From Cyanobacteriota bacterium (GTDB lineage: Bacteria; Cyanobacteriota; Cyanobacteriia; CACIAM-69d): DNA of 64,000 bases. Where the stretch lies: NCBI GenBank assembly GCA_022402445.1, contig JAKRSF010000005.1, positions 141,507-205,506 of the forward strand. Reading direction: 5' to 3'. The position numbers were made by a program, and so were the translations under genes. Under the pieces are notes generated by a model. It had not been told where the DNA came from and searched no databases. It saw only the letters and a list, made by a program, of their open reading frames with translations. Shown piece after piece: positions 17,542 through 24,820 of this stretch. The first letter of the stretch is position 1. Every line of letters starts with the position of its first letter.

Positions 17542-18099
17542 ATGGTTTCAATTCCCGCTGGTTTTACGCCGGATGACTATCTTGCCCTGGAGGAGTTGGC
17601 GTCCTGTCGCCATGAATTTCGCTGCGGTTTGGTCTATGCCATGGCGGGGGGCAGCGCGAACCATAGTCGGCTTGCGATTAATTTAGTGACGGCGTTTAAT
17701 TTACACTTTGTCGAGGATCGTTGTCAGTTTTTCCCGGGGGACGTAAAACTTAATTACGCGGAACGGTTTTATTATTATCCCGATGCGTTTGTAACCTGTG
17801 ACCCGCGCGATCGCGGGGATGATTACATCAAACGCTATCCGATTTTGATTGCGGAGGTGATGTCGCCCTCGACGGCGAGTTTTGATCGGGGGCAAAAGTT
17901 TGAGGATTATCGATCGCTGGAGTCGCTGGAGGAATATGTTTTGATTTCGCAGGAGGTGCCGCAGGTGGAGGTGTTTCGGCGGCGGTTGAATTGGCAAAGT
18001 CTTGTGTTTGGTGCCTGCGATCGCGTGGTGCTAGAGAGTATTGGGCTAGAGGTGGATCTTGCAGCCTTATATCGGGGCGTCAGGATTGGGGAGAAGTGA
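17542..18099 (+). CDS. Uma2-family (DUF820) putative nuclease, copy 2
   Basis: A 185-residue Uma2 protein from a different subgroup than its upstream neighbour: FTPDDYLALEELASCRHEFR, MAGGSANHSRLAINL, YPDAFVTCDPRD, PILIAEVMSPSTASFDRGQK and FEDYRSLESLEEYVLISQ. The acidic and lysine residues of the PD-(D/E)XK core (D in YPDAF, E in AEVMS, K in GQKF) are present. Function unknown. It is followed by a 450-base region without a supported gene. Confidence 0.82.
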   Translation: MVSIPAGFTPDDYLALEELASCRHEFRCGLVYAMAGGSANHSRLAINLVTAFNLHFVEDRCQFFPGDVKLNYAERFYYYPDAFVTCDPRDRGDDYIKRYPILIAEVMSPSTASFDRGQKFEDYRSLESLEEYVLISQEVPQVEVFRRRLNWQSLVFGACDRVVLESIGLEVDLAALYRGVRIGEK

Positions 18100-18553
18100 G
18101 GGCGCTTGTCCTCTGCGGCAATCAACTGAGTGAGCGACCAGCGGCGATCGCGCGGATTTTGCCCAACGTCATCCTGGGGCAGCGGACTTGTTTTGAGTGG
18201 TGCGGCCTAGAAAAAACTTTGTCCTAGGGGTTGACGATTACAATGCCATGGCGCTAGCTTTAGCTCACAGACGAATATCAAAACCTAGATGTTCGTCTCA
18301 TGGGTACTATCCCCGATCCCTAGACTGATGTATGTCCAGCGTCCTGGTTCAGCGTCTGTCAACGGTGGGAAACCAAATCTTAGGCAAACGCTGGCTCAGC
18401 ATGTTGGACATGCGCCGGTCTGGGGCTTGGGGATAGTGCGCTTGAGACGTTTATCCATAGGCCAATCACCGGGAAGGTTTTGCTTTATATGCAGACCTCC
18501 AATGGTTGAGCTTGATATTCCGATGCCGTAAAAAATTATTGGAGGCATGGGAT
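18100..18553. other. Intergenic region before the HNH-rnc pair
   Basis: About 450 bases with no supported gene. HIP1 is present at 18145 but absent after it, and base composition is more even than in neighbouring DNA. A -35-like TTGACG at 18231 has no clear -10 partner. I recognise no known structured RNA here. Confidence 0.5.
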
Positions 18554-18877
18554 ATGGATTCCAAGCACGAATGTGTTGTGTCGGCAATGCGATGCAAGCA
18601 GAAACGCGCCATGAAAGCGCGGCTGATCCGCACCTTCGGGTCACGCTGCTGGTGGTGTCCACTGTCACGTGAATTACCCGCAGAAGAACTGACCATCGAT
18701 CATTTAATACCCAGGAGTAAAGGGGGATCCAATTCCCTCGAAAATCTGCGGTTGGCCTGTCGCTCCTGTAACAGTTCGCGTCGCGACAGCCTCTATCCGC
18801 CCCCACAATTTCGGTCTTGTGTGCATATCGAGAAAGTTGTAGTTGATCAAGGAGGTCCAGGGAAAGACGGTGCATAA
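18554..18877 (+). CDS. HNH endonuclease-type protein
   Basis: A 107-residue small protein with a complete HNH zinc-finger nuclease motif: CWWC, then TIDHLIPRSKGGSNSLENLR and LACRSCNSSRR. The His of the DH pair, the Asn in EN and the second CxxC are all present. The basic N-terminus (MRCKQKRAMKARLIR) could bind nucleic acid. The start at 18554 is supported by GGAGG at 18541-18545, 8 bases upstream. The last 8 bases overlap the proposed GTG start of rnc, so translation may be coupled. Stand-alone HNH genes occur in mobile introns, phages and as host genes of unknown role; nothing mobile is seen here. Confidence 0.78.
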   Translation: MDSKHECVVSAMRCKQKRAMKARLIRTFGSRCWWCPLSRELPAEELTIDHLIPRSKGGSNSLENLRLACRSCNSSRRDSLYPPPQFRSCVHIEKVVVDQGGPGKDGA

Positions 18878-19553
18878 ACTTTTGAAATTCAACGACGATA
18901 AACTGCTGCGTCAGGCGCTCACCCATCGTTCATACCTCAATGAAAATCCTGGAGAGGGCCAGGACAATGAGCGCCTGGAGTTTCTGGGGGATGCGATTCT
19001 CAACTTCGTCAGCGGTGAATATCTTTATCGAATTCACCCGGAGATGGACGAGGATGAAATGACGCGGCGACGGGCGGCCCTCGTGGATGAGAAACAGCTT
19101 GCTCGATTTGCGATGGAGGTGGGCCTAGACCTCAGAATGCGCCTGGGTAGGGGGGCAATCCTGGACGGGGGCTATCAGAATCCCAACCTGCTCAGCAGTA
19201 CGTTTGAGGCGGTGGTGGGTGCCTATTATCTCGATAGTCACAGGAATATTGAGGTGCTGCGTCGATTGCTGGAGGAACTCTTTGAATCGGTGCCTAGGGA
19301 GGTGATGACAGTTCGCTCGAATGTTGATTCTAAGAATCAGCTTCAGGAGTTTGTGCAGGCTAGGGGATCCCTGTTTCTGCCGAAGTACGTTACCAAGCAG
19401 TTGGGGGGGACTGATCACGCGCCGGAGTTTCTGGCCAAGGTGTATGTGGATGGGAAGTTCTACGGCGAAGGTAAAGGTGGCAGCAAAAAAAGTGCGGAAA
19501 AGCGCGCGGCGGAAAATGCCCTAGCCAAGCTGAGAAAGAGTGGACTAATGTGA
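18870..19553 (+). CDS. rnc: Ribonuclease III
   Basis: A 227-residue double-strand-specific endoribonuclease. The catalytic signature NERLEFLGDAILNFVSGEYL is intact, with the second acidic site in LLSSTFEAVVGAYYLD, and a C-terminal dsRNA-binding domain (NQLQEFVQARG ... EFLAKVYVDGKFYGEGKG, then SKKSAEKRAAENALAKL). The frame is open back to a TTG at 18843, but GTG 18870 follows an AAGGAGGT (18849-18856) and fits the family N-terminus (HKLLKFNDDKLLRQALTHRS). This start overlaps the upstream HNH gene by 8 bases. The role is processing of rRNA and structured RNAs. Cyanobacteria often have two or three RNase III-type enzymes. Confidence 0.92.
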   Translation: MHKLLKFNDDKLLRQALTHRSYLNENPGEGQDNERLEFLGDAILNFVSGEYLYRIHPEMDEDEMTRRRAALVDEKQLARFAMEVGLDLRMRLGRGAILDGGYQNPNLLSSTFEAVVGAYYLDSHRNIEVLRRLLEELFESVPREVMTVRSNVDSKNQLQEFVQARGSLFLPKYVTKQLGGTDHAPEFLAKVYVDGKFYGEGKGGSKKSAEKRAAENALAKLRKSGLM

Positions 19554-19773
19554 GATTTTCCTTGCCCTGTCACAAGGGATGCCCCACTCTAACGACAGGA
19601 TGGGGATAGGGGGGAACCCAAGGGCTGTTCTGAAAGGTTGCTGCCTGATCATCGTTGGTCAGCGCGATCGCGATCTCCGAAAATCTGCCACAATGGGAGT
19701 CCCAGCGCCGAGGGGGCTGTCAGCCTAGCGCCGCAAATTCCCCACCGCGTTGCACCGCATTCCCCCCACGCCC

Positions 19774-21054
19774 ATGCCCACAACGCCCTGCGCTGAAGCG
19801 ATCTGTGTCGGAACGGAATTACTCCTCGGCGATATCCTCAACAGCAATGCCCAGTTCCTTGCCCGTCAGCTTGCGGAATTGGGCATTCCCCATTTTTTCC
19901 AGACGGTGGTGGGGGATAACCGCGATCGCCTGCGCGAGGCCATCAGTACGGCGGCGGCGCGATCTAACCTTTTAATCTTCACCGGCGGCCTGGGGCCAAC
20001 CCCCGATGATCTGACGGTGGAGACGATCGCGGCGGCCTTCAATGCGCCCCTGATCGAACAGCCGGACGCGGTGGCGGACATCGAGCGCAAGCTCGCCCAA
20101 CGGGGCCGCCCCATGACCGCCAGCAACCGCAAGCAGGCCCTCATCCCGCAGGGGGCGACGCTGCTACCAAATCCCATCGGCACGGCACCGGGCATCATTT
20201 GGGAGCCGCGCCCTGGGGTGACGATTTTGACCTTTCCCGGTGTGCCGTCGGAAATGAAGGCCATGTGGCGCGAAACGGCGGTGCCCTACCTGCGCGATCG
20301 CGGCTGGAGCCAGGGCACGATCTACAGCCGGACGCTACGGTTTTGGGGCATTGGGGAATCGACCCTGGCGGAAAAGGTGGCGGCATTTCTCGATCACCAA
20401 AATCCTACCGTTGCGCCCTATGCCGGTCGTGGGGAGGTGAAATTACGCATTTCCGCCCGCGCGGCGACGGAGGCCGATGCGATCGCGGCGATCGAACCGG
20501 TGGAACGGCAACTGCGCCATCTGGGGGGCCGGGACTATTACGGCTGCGATCGCGACACCCTGGCGACGGTGGTGGGTAAATTGCTGAGCGATCGCCGGGA
20601 AACCGTGGCGGCGGCGGAATCCTGCACGGCGGGCGGCCTGGGGGCCATGTTCACCGAAGTGCCCGGTAGCTCCCGCTATTTCCTCGGCGGCGTCATGAGC
20701 TATAGCAATGAATCGAAGGTGACCCTGCTGGGAGTGCTGCCGGAAACCCTGGAAAAATTCGGGGCCGTCAGTGCCGAAACCGCCTGCGAAATGGCCCAGG
20801 GGGCGCGCGATCGCCTCGGGAGCGATTGGGGCCTGTCGATTACGGGCATTGCCGGACCCGGCGGCGGCACCGCCGATAAGCCCATTGGCCTGGTGTATGT
20901 GGGCCTTGCTGGACCCGATGGCCGCGTCGAAAGTCAGCAATTCCGCTTCGGTAGCCAGCGGGAACGGGATTGGATCCGCGCCGTGAGCGCCTGCACGGCC
21001 CTGGATGTCCTGCGGCGGCGGTTGCTGGATGAACGCGATCGCGATCGCCCCTAG
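19774..21054 (+). CDS. cinA: CinA family protein (competence/damage-inducible, NMN deamidase-type)
   Basis: A 426-residue protein with both CinA domains. The N-terminal MoaB/molybdopterin-binding-like domain shows AICVGTELLLGDILNSNAQF, LLIFTGGLGPTPDDLTVETI, FPGVPSEMKAMW. The C-terminal domain (about 265-420) shows VAAAESCTAGGLGAMFTEVP, GGVMSYSNESKVTLLGV and LSITGIAGPGGGTADKP, which in E. coli-type homologues hydrolyses nicotinamide mononucleotide. Start ATG 19774 is preferred over an upstream TTG. A small membrane protein gene follows after 4 bases. Confidence 0.93.
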   Translation: MPTTPCAEAICVGTELLLGDILNSNAQFLARQLAELGIPHFFQTVVGDNRDRLREAISTAAARSNLLIFTGGLGPTPDDLTVETIAAAFNAPLIEQPDAVADIERKLAQRGRPMTASNRKQALIPQGATLLPNPIGTAPGIIWEPRPGVTILTFPGVPSEMKAMWRETAVPYLRDRGWSQGTIYSRTLRFWGIGESTLAEKVAAFLDHQNPTVAPYAGRGEVKLRISARAATEADAIAAIEPVERQLRHLGGRDYYGCDRDTLATVVGKLLSDRRETVAAAESCTAGGLGAMFTEVPGSSRYFLGGVMSYSNESKVTLLGVLPETLEKFGAVSAETACEMAQGARDRLGSDWGLSITGIAGPGGGTADKPIGLVYVGLAGPDGRVESQQFRFGSQRERDWIRAVSACTALDVLRRRLLDERDRDRP

Positions 21055-21058
21055 CCCG

Positions 21059-21430
21059 ATGGCCCTCATCCGCAAAACCGCGATCGCCCTGTGGGTGGGC
21101 CTGGGCTATCTGCTCTCGCCCCTGTCCTGGTGGAATGATTTATTTTTCAATCTGCCCATCGCCTACGGGTTCGGCTACGCGATCGCCCTGGTGGCCCCGG
21201 ACTGGTTTCTAGCGGCCACCGTGGTGGGCTACTGGCTCTCCAATGTCCTCGGCATTGTGATGATGCAAACGGGCGTAACCGGCTGGGTGGCGGGCGATCG
21301 CCCCCGGAATTGGCGACGGGAACTCCTGTGGAGCCTCGGCGGCGCAACGATCTACAGCCTCGCGATCGCCCTGCTGGCCTACTGGCACCTGCTGCCCCTG
21401 CCGGACCTGACCACCGCCGCCGCCCCCTAA
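21059..21430 (+). CDS. Small multi-pass membrane protein of unknown function
   Basis: A 123-residue protein with three to four hydrophobic helices: IALWVGLGYLLSPLSWW, YGFGYAIALVAPDWFLAATV, VVGYWLSNVLGIVMMQ and LGGATIYSLAIALLAYWHL. I do not recognise the family with confidence. The ATG at 21059, 4 bases after the cinA stop, is preferred; an ATG at 21029 would overlap cinA. Codon pattern and hydrophobic phase support coding. The last 222 bases lie opposite the extended 3' end of the [2Fe-2S] protein gene. Probably co-transcribed with cinA. Confidence 0.65.
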   Translation: MALIRKTAIALWVGLGYLLSPLSWWNDLFFNLPIAYGFGYAIALVAPDWFLAATVVGYWLSNVLGIVMMQTGVTGWVAGDRPRNWRRELLWSLGGATIYSLAIALLAYWHLLPLPDLTTAAAP

Positions 21431-22009
21431 GCTGATTTGATCGAGCCGCGATCGCACCGTCGCCGCCGTCACCTGGGTCAACACCTCCCGATCCCACCGG
21501 ACCGCCGGACCCCGCTTGCATTCCTTCAGGCAGCCGCCCCAGGTCACCGTCACCCGATCCGCCAAACCGCGATCGCCCACCGCCGCCTCCAGCTCCGCAA
21601 AGGCCGCCTCACCCCCGCGCCGCCGACAGTTTTTCTTCCCGCAAAATTCCACGCAGATTGCCCTGGGCTTCGTCGCCTGCACCGGGCGATCCCCAGAAGC
21701 CGCCGCCACCGGAGGATCCACGGCCAGCGGCCCCGCTCCAGGCGTCAAAATTTCTAGGGTTTTCGCCTTGAACCGCTGCCGACCCGATCGCAACTCCAGC
21801 TTCTCGACCCCCGTCACCCGCAGCGTCGCCGATCGCAGCGGCAGAACCTCCACCCGCGATCGCAACTCCTTCGAGAGCTTCACCCCCCAAACCGCCCCCT
21901 CCACCCGCAGCCACAGGCCCGCGATCGGCCCCGGCCGCCCATCCCCCTCAGCCCCAAAGGCCCCCAGCACCTCACCCACCACCGCAAACGGCACCTTCAC
22001 CGATCCCAT
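21209..22009 (-). CDS. (2Fe-2S) ferredoxin-domain protein with anomalous C-terminal tail
   Basis: A frame of 266 residues. Residues 1-100 form a beta-rich domain (VPFAVVGEVLGAFG ... AKTLEILTPG). Residues 117-192 form a thioredoxin-like [2Fe-2S] domain with ICVEFCGKKNCRRRGG and TVTWGGCLKECKRGP; the cluster ligands would be C123, C128, C160 and C164. Residues 195-266 (GGGGGGQVRQGQQV and onward) do not look like the family and are the exact antisense of the neighbouring membrane gene. Family homology ends where that gene's stop lies, and a one-base frame change would give a TAG at 21427-21429. The tail may therefore be a readthrough product or an error. Redox role inferred; partner unknown. Confidence 0.75.
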   Translation of the reverse strand: MGSVKVPFAVVGEVLGAFGAEGDGRPGPIAGLWLRVEGAVWGVKLSKELRSRVEVLPLRSATLRVTGVEKLELRSGRQRFKAKTLEILTPGAGPLAVDPPVAAASGDRPVQATKPRAICVEFCGKKNCRRRGGEAAFAELEAAVGDRGLADRVTVTWGGCLKECKRGPAVRWDREVLTQVTAATVRSRLDQISLGGGGGGQVRQGQQVPVGQQGDREAVDRCAAEAPQEFPSPIPGAIARHPAGYARLHHHNAEDIGEPVAHHGGR

Positions 22010-22372
22010 CGTTCCCCTCTCCAGCGGCCCAAAGGCCCTCTCATTTAGCTGCTAGTAATTAGCGATTATTCCCCCACCCTAGCCAGACCAAGGCGGGTAT
22101 TGGGCAGGGCCAAGCGTAGCTTAGGGAGCCCACCACCGCGCCAACCCCGGCGGTCAGCGGATGAATTGGCCCAGCTTCTTGCAAAAGACTTTCATCTAGT
22201 CCTATAGTACGTCAAGGATCACAACCCGCGATCGCCCACCCCCCTCGGCCACAAAAATCCCCTCCAACCGCAGACGGCGAGGGGATTAACTGGAGCTTTT
22301 CGGAGCTTTAAGGATGGGTCAACCGGAGGTCACCCTAGGGGCCATGGGCAATCGAGGAAACCGCGATCGCGC
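22010..22372. other. Intergenic region between [2Fe-2S] gene and dpsA
   Basis: About 360 bases without a gene. It holds the dpsA terminator (22251-22287, minus strand). Both flanking genes are on the minus strand, so the part between the terminator and 22009 should contain the promoter of the [2Fe-2S] gene; I see no convincing -35/-10 pair. Confidence 0.5.
22251..22287 (-). terminator. Rho-independent terminator downstream of dpsA
   Basis: On the minus strand AATCCCCTC and GAGGGGATT form a 9-bp stem around a 14-base loop, directly followed by TTTTG. It lies about 85 bases past the dpsA stop. Confidence 0.8.
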
Positions 22373-22903
22373 CTAGCGCATCACCAGGGAATCCGGGGCT
22401 AAGAAGTGGGCAATATGGTACGCACGTTCCTCCGTTTTCAGCAAAATTTGCTCATACAGATAGCGGGTCGCGCGATCGCCCAACTCCTCCGCCTGGGCCG
22501 CCTGACGCCGCAGCAACCCCAGGATCGCCTGTTCCGCCGCCAGGTCATGTTCCAGACAGGTGCGCCCGTCAAAAACATCATCCCCCTCCGGTTCAAAGCA
22601 GCACAATTCCGCCAGCTTTGTGAAGCTCGTGGCGGGAATTCCCCCCAAGCCATTGAGCCGTTCCCCCACCTCGTGGCCGTGGCCCTGGGCCGCCTCATAG
22701 CAATCTTCAAAAAACTCGTGGAGTTGATAGAACTCCGCCCCTTCAATCACCAGATGATGCTTTTGATATTGCAGATAAAGGGCCTGGAAACTGGCAAAAA
22801 CCGCATTCAAGCCTTCACACACTGGCTCCGTAACGCTGCGATCCAGCAGGAGAACATTATCTCCAATGGTGCCGAAGGTTTGAACAACATTACTGACGAC
22901 CAT
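22373..22903 (-). CDS. dpsA: DNA-binding ferritin-like protein DpsA
   Basis: A 176-residue Dps family protein. Dps dodecamers store iron, remove peroxide and protect DNA in stress. The ferroxidase-region motifs are present: [20 protein letters not shown], then [20 protein letters not shown], and [20 protein letters not shown]. The C-terminal half ([20 protein letters not shown] ... [13 protein letters not shown]) is characteristic of cyanobacterial DpsA. ATG 22903 is the homology-supported start, preceded by a purine-rich GGGAGAAGAGAG; the open frame reaches 23017. It ends at a strong terminator, so it is likely monocistronic. Confidence 0.92.
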   Translation of the reverse strand: MVVSNVVQTFGTIGDNVLLLDRSVTEPVCEGLNAVFASFQALYLQYQKHHLVIEGAEFYQLHEFFEDCYEAAQGHGHEVGERLNGLGGIPATSFTKLAELCCFEPEGDDVFDGRTCLEHDLAAEQAILGLLRRQAAQAEELGDRATRYLYEQILLKTEERAYHIAHFLAPDSLVMR

Positions 22904-23319
22904 AACACTCTCTTCTCCCTGAACTTTAGCGGCTAGTTCATGACTGAATTCCACGAATCTAAGTTGATGGTGATGGTGACCACTTGGGCGCTGGATTGGC
23001 CTTCGGTTGGCCCCCACCTCGATGTCAACCTAGGCGATGGCTTTGATCACGGTCTAGGCAGCCCGGTTTAAGGGGTGACTGCGGATTCATTATAGGGGGC
23101 TTTTTGCCAAAAGTCCGGGGCCAATTGCGAACGGTGACCAAGGGGGATAAATCATTGAAATTCTTTAATTACGGTTACTTTGAATGGCTAGTTGTCGATG
23201 GCTAGCGGTGGCTAACTGCGGATGGAGAACGGGGGCTGTGGGGGGTAGGGGGGCTGGGTTTCGAGGGGTTTGGGTTTGGCCTGTTCATTGGTCTTTTTCA
23301 TCTAGGAGTTTCTTTCACC
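22904..23319. other. Divergent intergenic region upstream of dpsA
   Basis: About 415 bases separating dpsA (minus) from the small gene before parB (plus). It must hold both promoters. An AGGAG ribosome binding site is visible at 23304-23308. I see no other structure I can support. Confidence 0.5.
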
Positions 23320-23727
23320 ATGCAATCGCGCGATCAATTCCCTGCCCAGTCCCGTCCGGTGGTGCCGGTTCGCCTGCGTTTGTTGCGTGGTTCCCTGGGG
23401 CGATCGCGGTGGGCGGTGTCGGGGGCGGCGATCGCGGGGGGTGCGTTTCAGCGGCGGCGGTCGGGGATGAACGATGGCTTTCAGGATTTGGTTGCGCCCC
23501 AGGGCTGCGGCGATCGCTGGCGGCTGTTCCAGCGGCTCCAGGAGTTGGGCATTGCCTGCGACTGTTCCTATGGGCAACCGCTGCGGCTGCGATCGCTCGA
23601 TACCCTGAGTTTTGTGCAGCTTTGGAGCATCTGTCGCCAATGTCGGTGCGATCGCCACGCCCTGACCGATTGGTTGACCACCTGCTGGCAGCAGCCCAGC
23701 GCCGTCCGCCAGCCGCAGGATCGCTAG
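23320..23727 (+). CDS. Conserved cyanobacterial hypothetical protein
   Basis: A 135-residue protein of unknown function. The N-terminal 50 residues are Arg-rich and variable-looking. The C-terminal part (RLFQRLQELGIACDCSYGQP, then LRLRSLDTLSFVQLWSICRQ, and ALTDWLTTCW) resembles a short conserved cyanobacterial family with a CDC(S/R)YG motif. The ATG at 23320 is preceded by AGGAG 11 bases upstream, which supports it; an internal ATG at 23467 would give only the conserved part. The stop abuts the ParB gene with no gap, so the two are probably translationally coupled. Confidence 0.6.
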   Translation: MQSRDQFPAQSRPVVPVRLRLLRGSLGRSRWAVSGAAIAGGAFQRRRSGMNDGFQDLVAPQGCGDRWRLFQRLQELGIACDCSYGQPLRLRSLDTLSFVQLWSICRQCRCDRHALTDWLTTCWQQPSAVRQPQDR

Positions 23728-24738
23728 ATGGGCCAGGGCCACGGGGAGGAGCCATTGCCCTGGGAGCGTCGCCGTGGCGGTGATGATCCGGGCGGCGGGG
23801 GAGGTTGGGTGGCGGAGGGGCCGCTGCTCCCCGCTCCGTCGATGGGGTTCGGGGCGGTGCAGTGGGTGCCCGTCAGGGCGATCGCCGTGGGGACGTTCCG
23901 GCTGCGCGGGGCGATCACGGCCCAGGAAATTGACACCCTAGCCCAGTCCATTGCCCGCCAGGGGTTGCTGTCGCCGCTGCTGGGGCGATCGCGCGATCGC
24001 GGGGGTGGCTATGACCTCATTGCCGGAGAGCGCCGTCTGCGGGCGTTGGAGCGCCTGGGCTGGAGCGAGGTGCCCCTGCGGGTGCTGGCCGTGTCGGTGG
24101 CCGCCGCCTGGGAAGTGGCCCTGATCGAAAATCTCCAGCGGCAGGATCTGGACGTGCTGGAGGAAACCGAAGCCATTTTGAGTCTGTTGGCGGTGCGGCT
24201 GGACATGGAGGTGGAGGCGGTGCCGCGCCTGTTGCAGCGGTTGGCCAAGGGGGAACAGCGGCGGTCCCGTAGCGCTACGGGACAGGCCATTCCGGCGGAG
24301 CAGCCGGAGCAGATGGCCCTGATCCAGGAAACGTTTGGGGCTTTGGGGGCGGGCCAGTGGCGATCGTTTGTGCGCAATCGCCTACCGGTGTTGCAGTTGC
24401 CACCGCCCCTGCTGACGATCCTGCGCCAAAAGCAGTTGCCCTACACCAAGGTGCTGGCGATCGCCCAGGTGCGGGATGAGGGGGTCCGTGCTCAGCTTCT
24501 GGAGCTGGTGCTGAGCCAGGGGTGGTCCCTGCGGCAGATTCGCCAGTGGGTGCGCCAGCGATCGGCGGCGGGCTCGGGGGATTGGGGCCGGTGGCGATCG
24601 CGGTTGGGGCGGCTTCAGCAAGGACTTCAGAATCTGGAGGGGCGATCGCGATCATTAGCGCTGGAACCGGACGATCGCGATCGCGTGGAGCGGCTGCTGA
24701 CGGAGTTGGAACAGGTGTTGCGGATCGAGGCCCCCTAG
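23728..24738 (+). CDS. ParB/RepB/Spo0J-family protein
   Basis: A 336-residue protein with the ParB N-terminal nuclease-like/CTP-binding domain (VQWVPVRAIAVGTFRLRGAI, QSIARQGLLSPLLGRS, YDLIAGERRLRALERLG). Next come the ALIENLQRQDLDVLEETEAI block and a helix-turn-helix region. The N-terminal 40 residues are Gly/Pro-rich. ParB proteins bind parS and spread along DNA for chromosome or plasmid partition. No parA partner or parS-like GTTTCACGTGAAAC is seen, so a nucleoid-occlusion or other DNA-binding role is possible. A perfect 20-bp palindrome lies within the gene and encodes SRSATG. Confidence 0.85.
   Translation: MGQGHGEEPLPWERRRGGDDPGGGGGWVAEGPLLPAPSMGFGAVQWVPVRAIAVGTFRLRGAITAQEIDTLAQSIARQGLLSPLLGRSRDRGGGYDLIAGERRLRALERLGWSEVPLRVLAVSVAAAWEVALIENLQRQDLDVLEETEAILSLLAVRLDMEVEAVPRLLQRLAKGEQRRSRSATGQAIPAEQPEQMALIQETFGALGAGQWRSFVRNRLPVLQLPPPLLTILRQKQLPYTKVLAIAQVRDEGVRAQLLELVLSQGWSLRQIRQWVRQRSAAGSGDWGRWRSRLGRLQQGLQNLEGRSRSLALEPDDRDRVERLLTELEQVLRIEAP
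24264..24283. repeat. Perfect 20-bp palindrome inside the ParB-family gene
   Basis: GTCCCGTAGCGCTACGGGAC is fully self-complementary and stays in frame (encoding SRSATG) in a linker after the central ParB helices. It looks like an inserted dispersed cyanobacterial palindrome. Confidence 0.65.
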
Positions 24739-24820
24739 CCCTGGGGGAAGCGGGGTGGCAAAATCGCGATCGCGCATCCCCTCGCCCCGCTGTTTTGAGC
24801 TGGTTATTTTTTGAGCTGCC

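Noticed and set aside
23728..24738. A chromosome partition locus (parABS)
   Set aside because: No ParA-type ATPase and no parS-like GTTTCACGTGAAAC are visible in the window, so only the ParB-family gene is reported.
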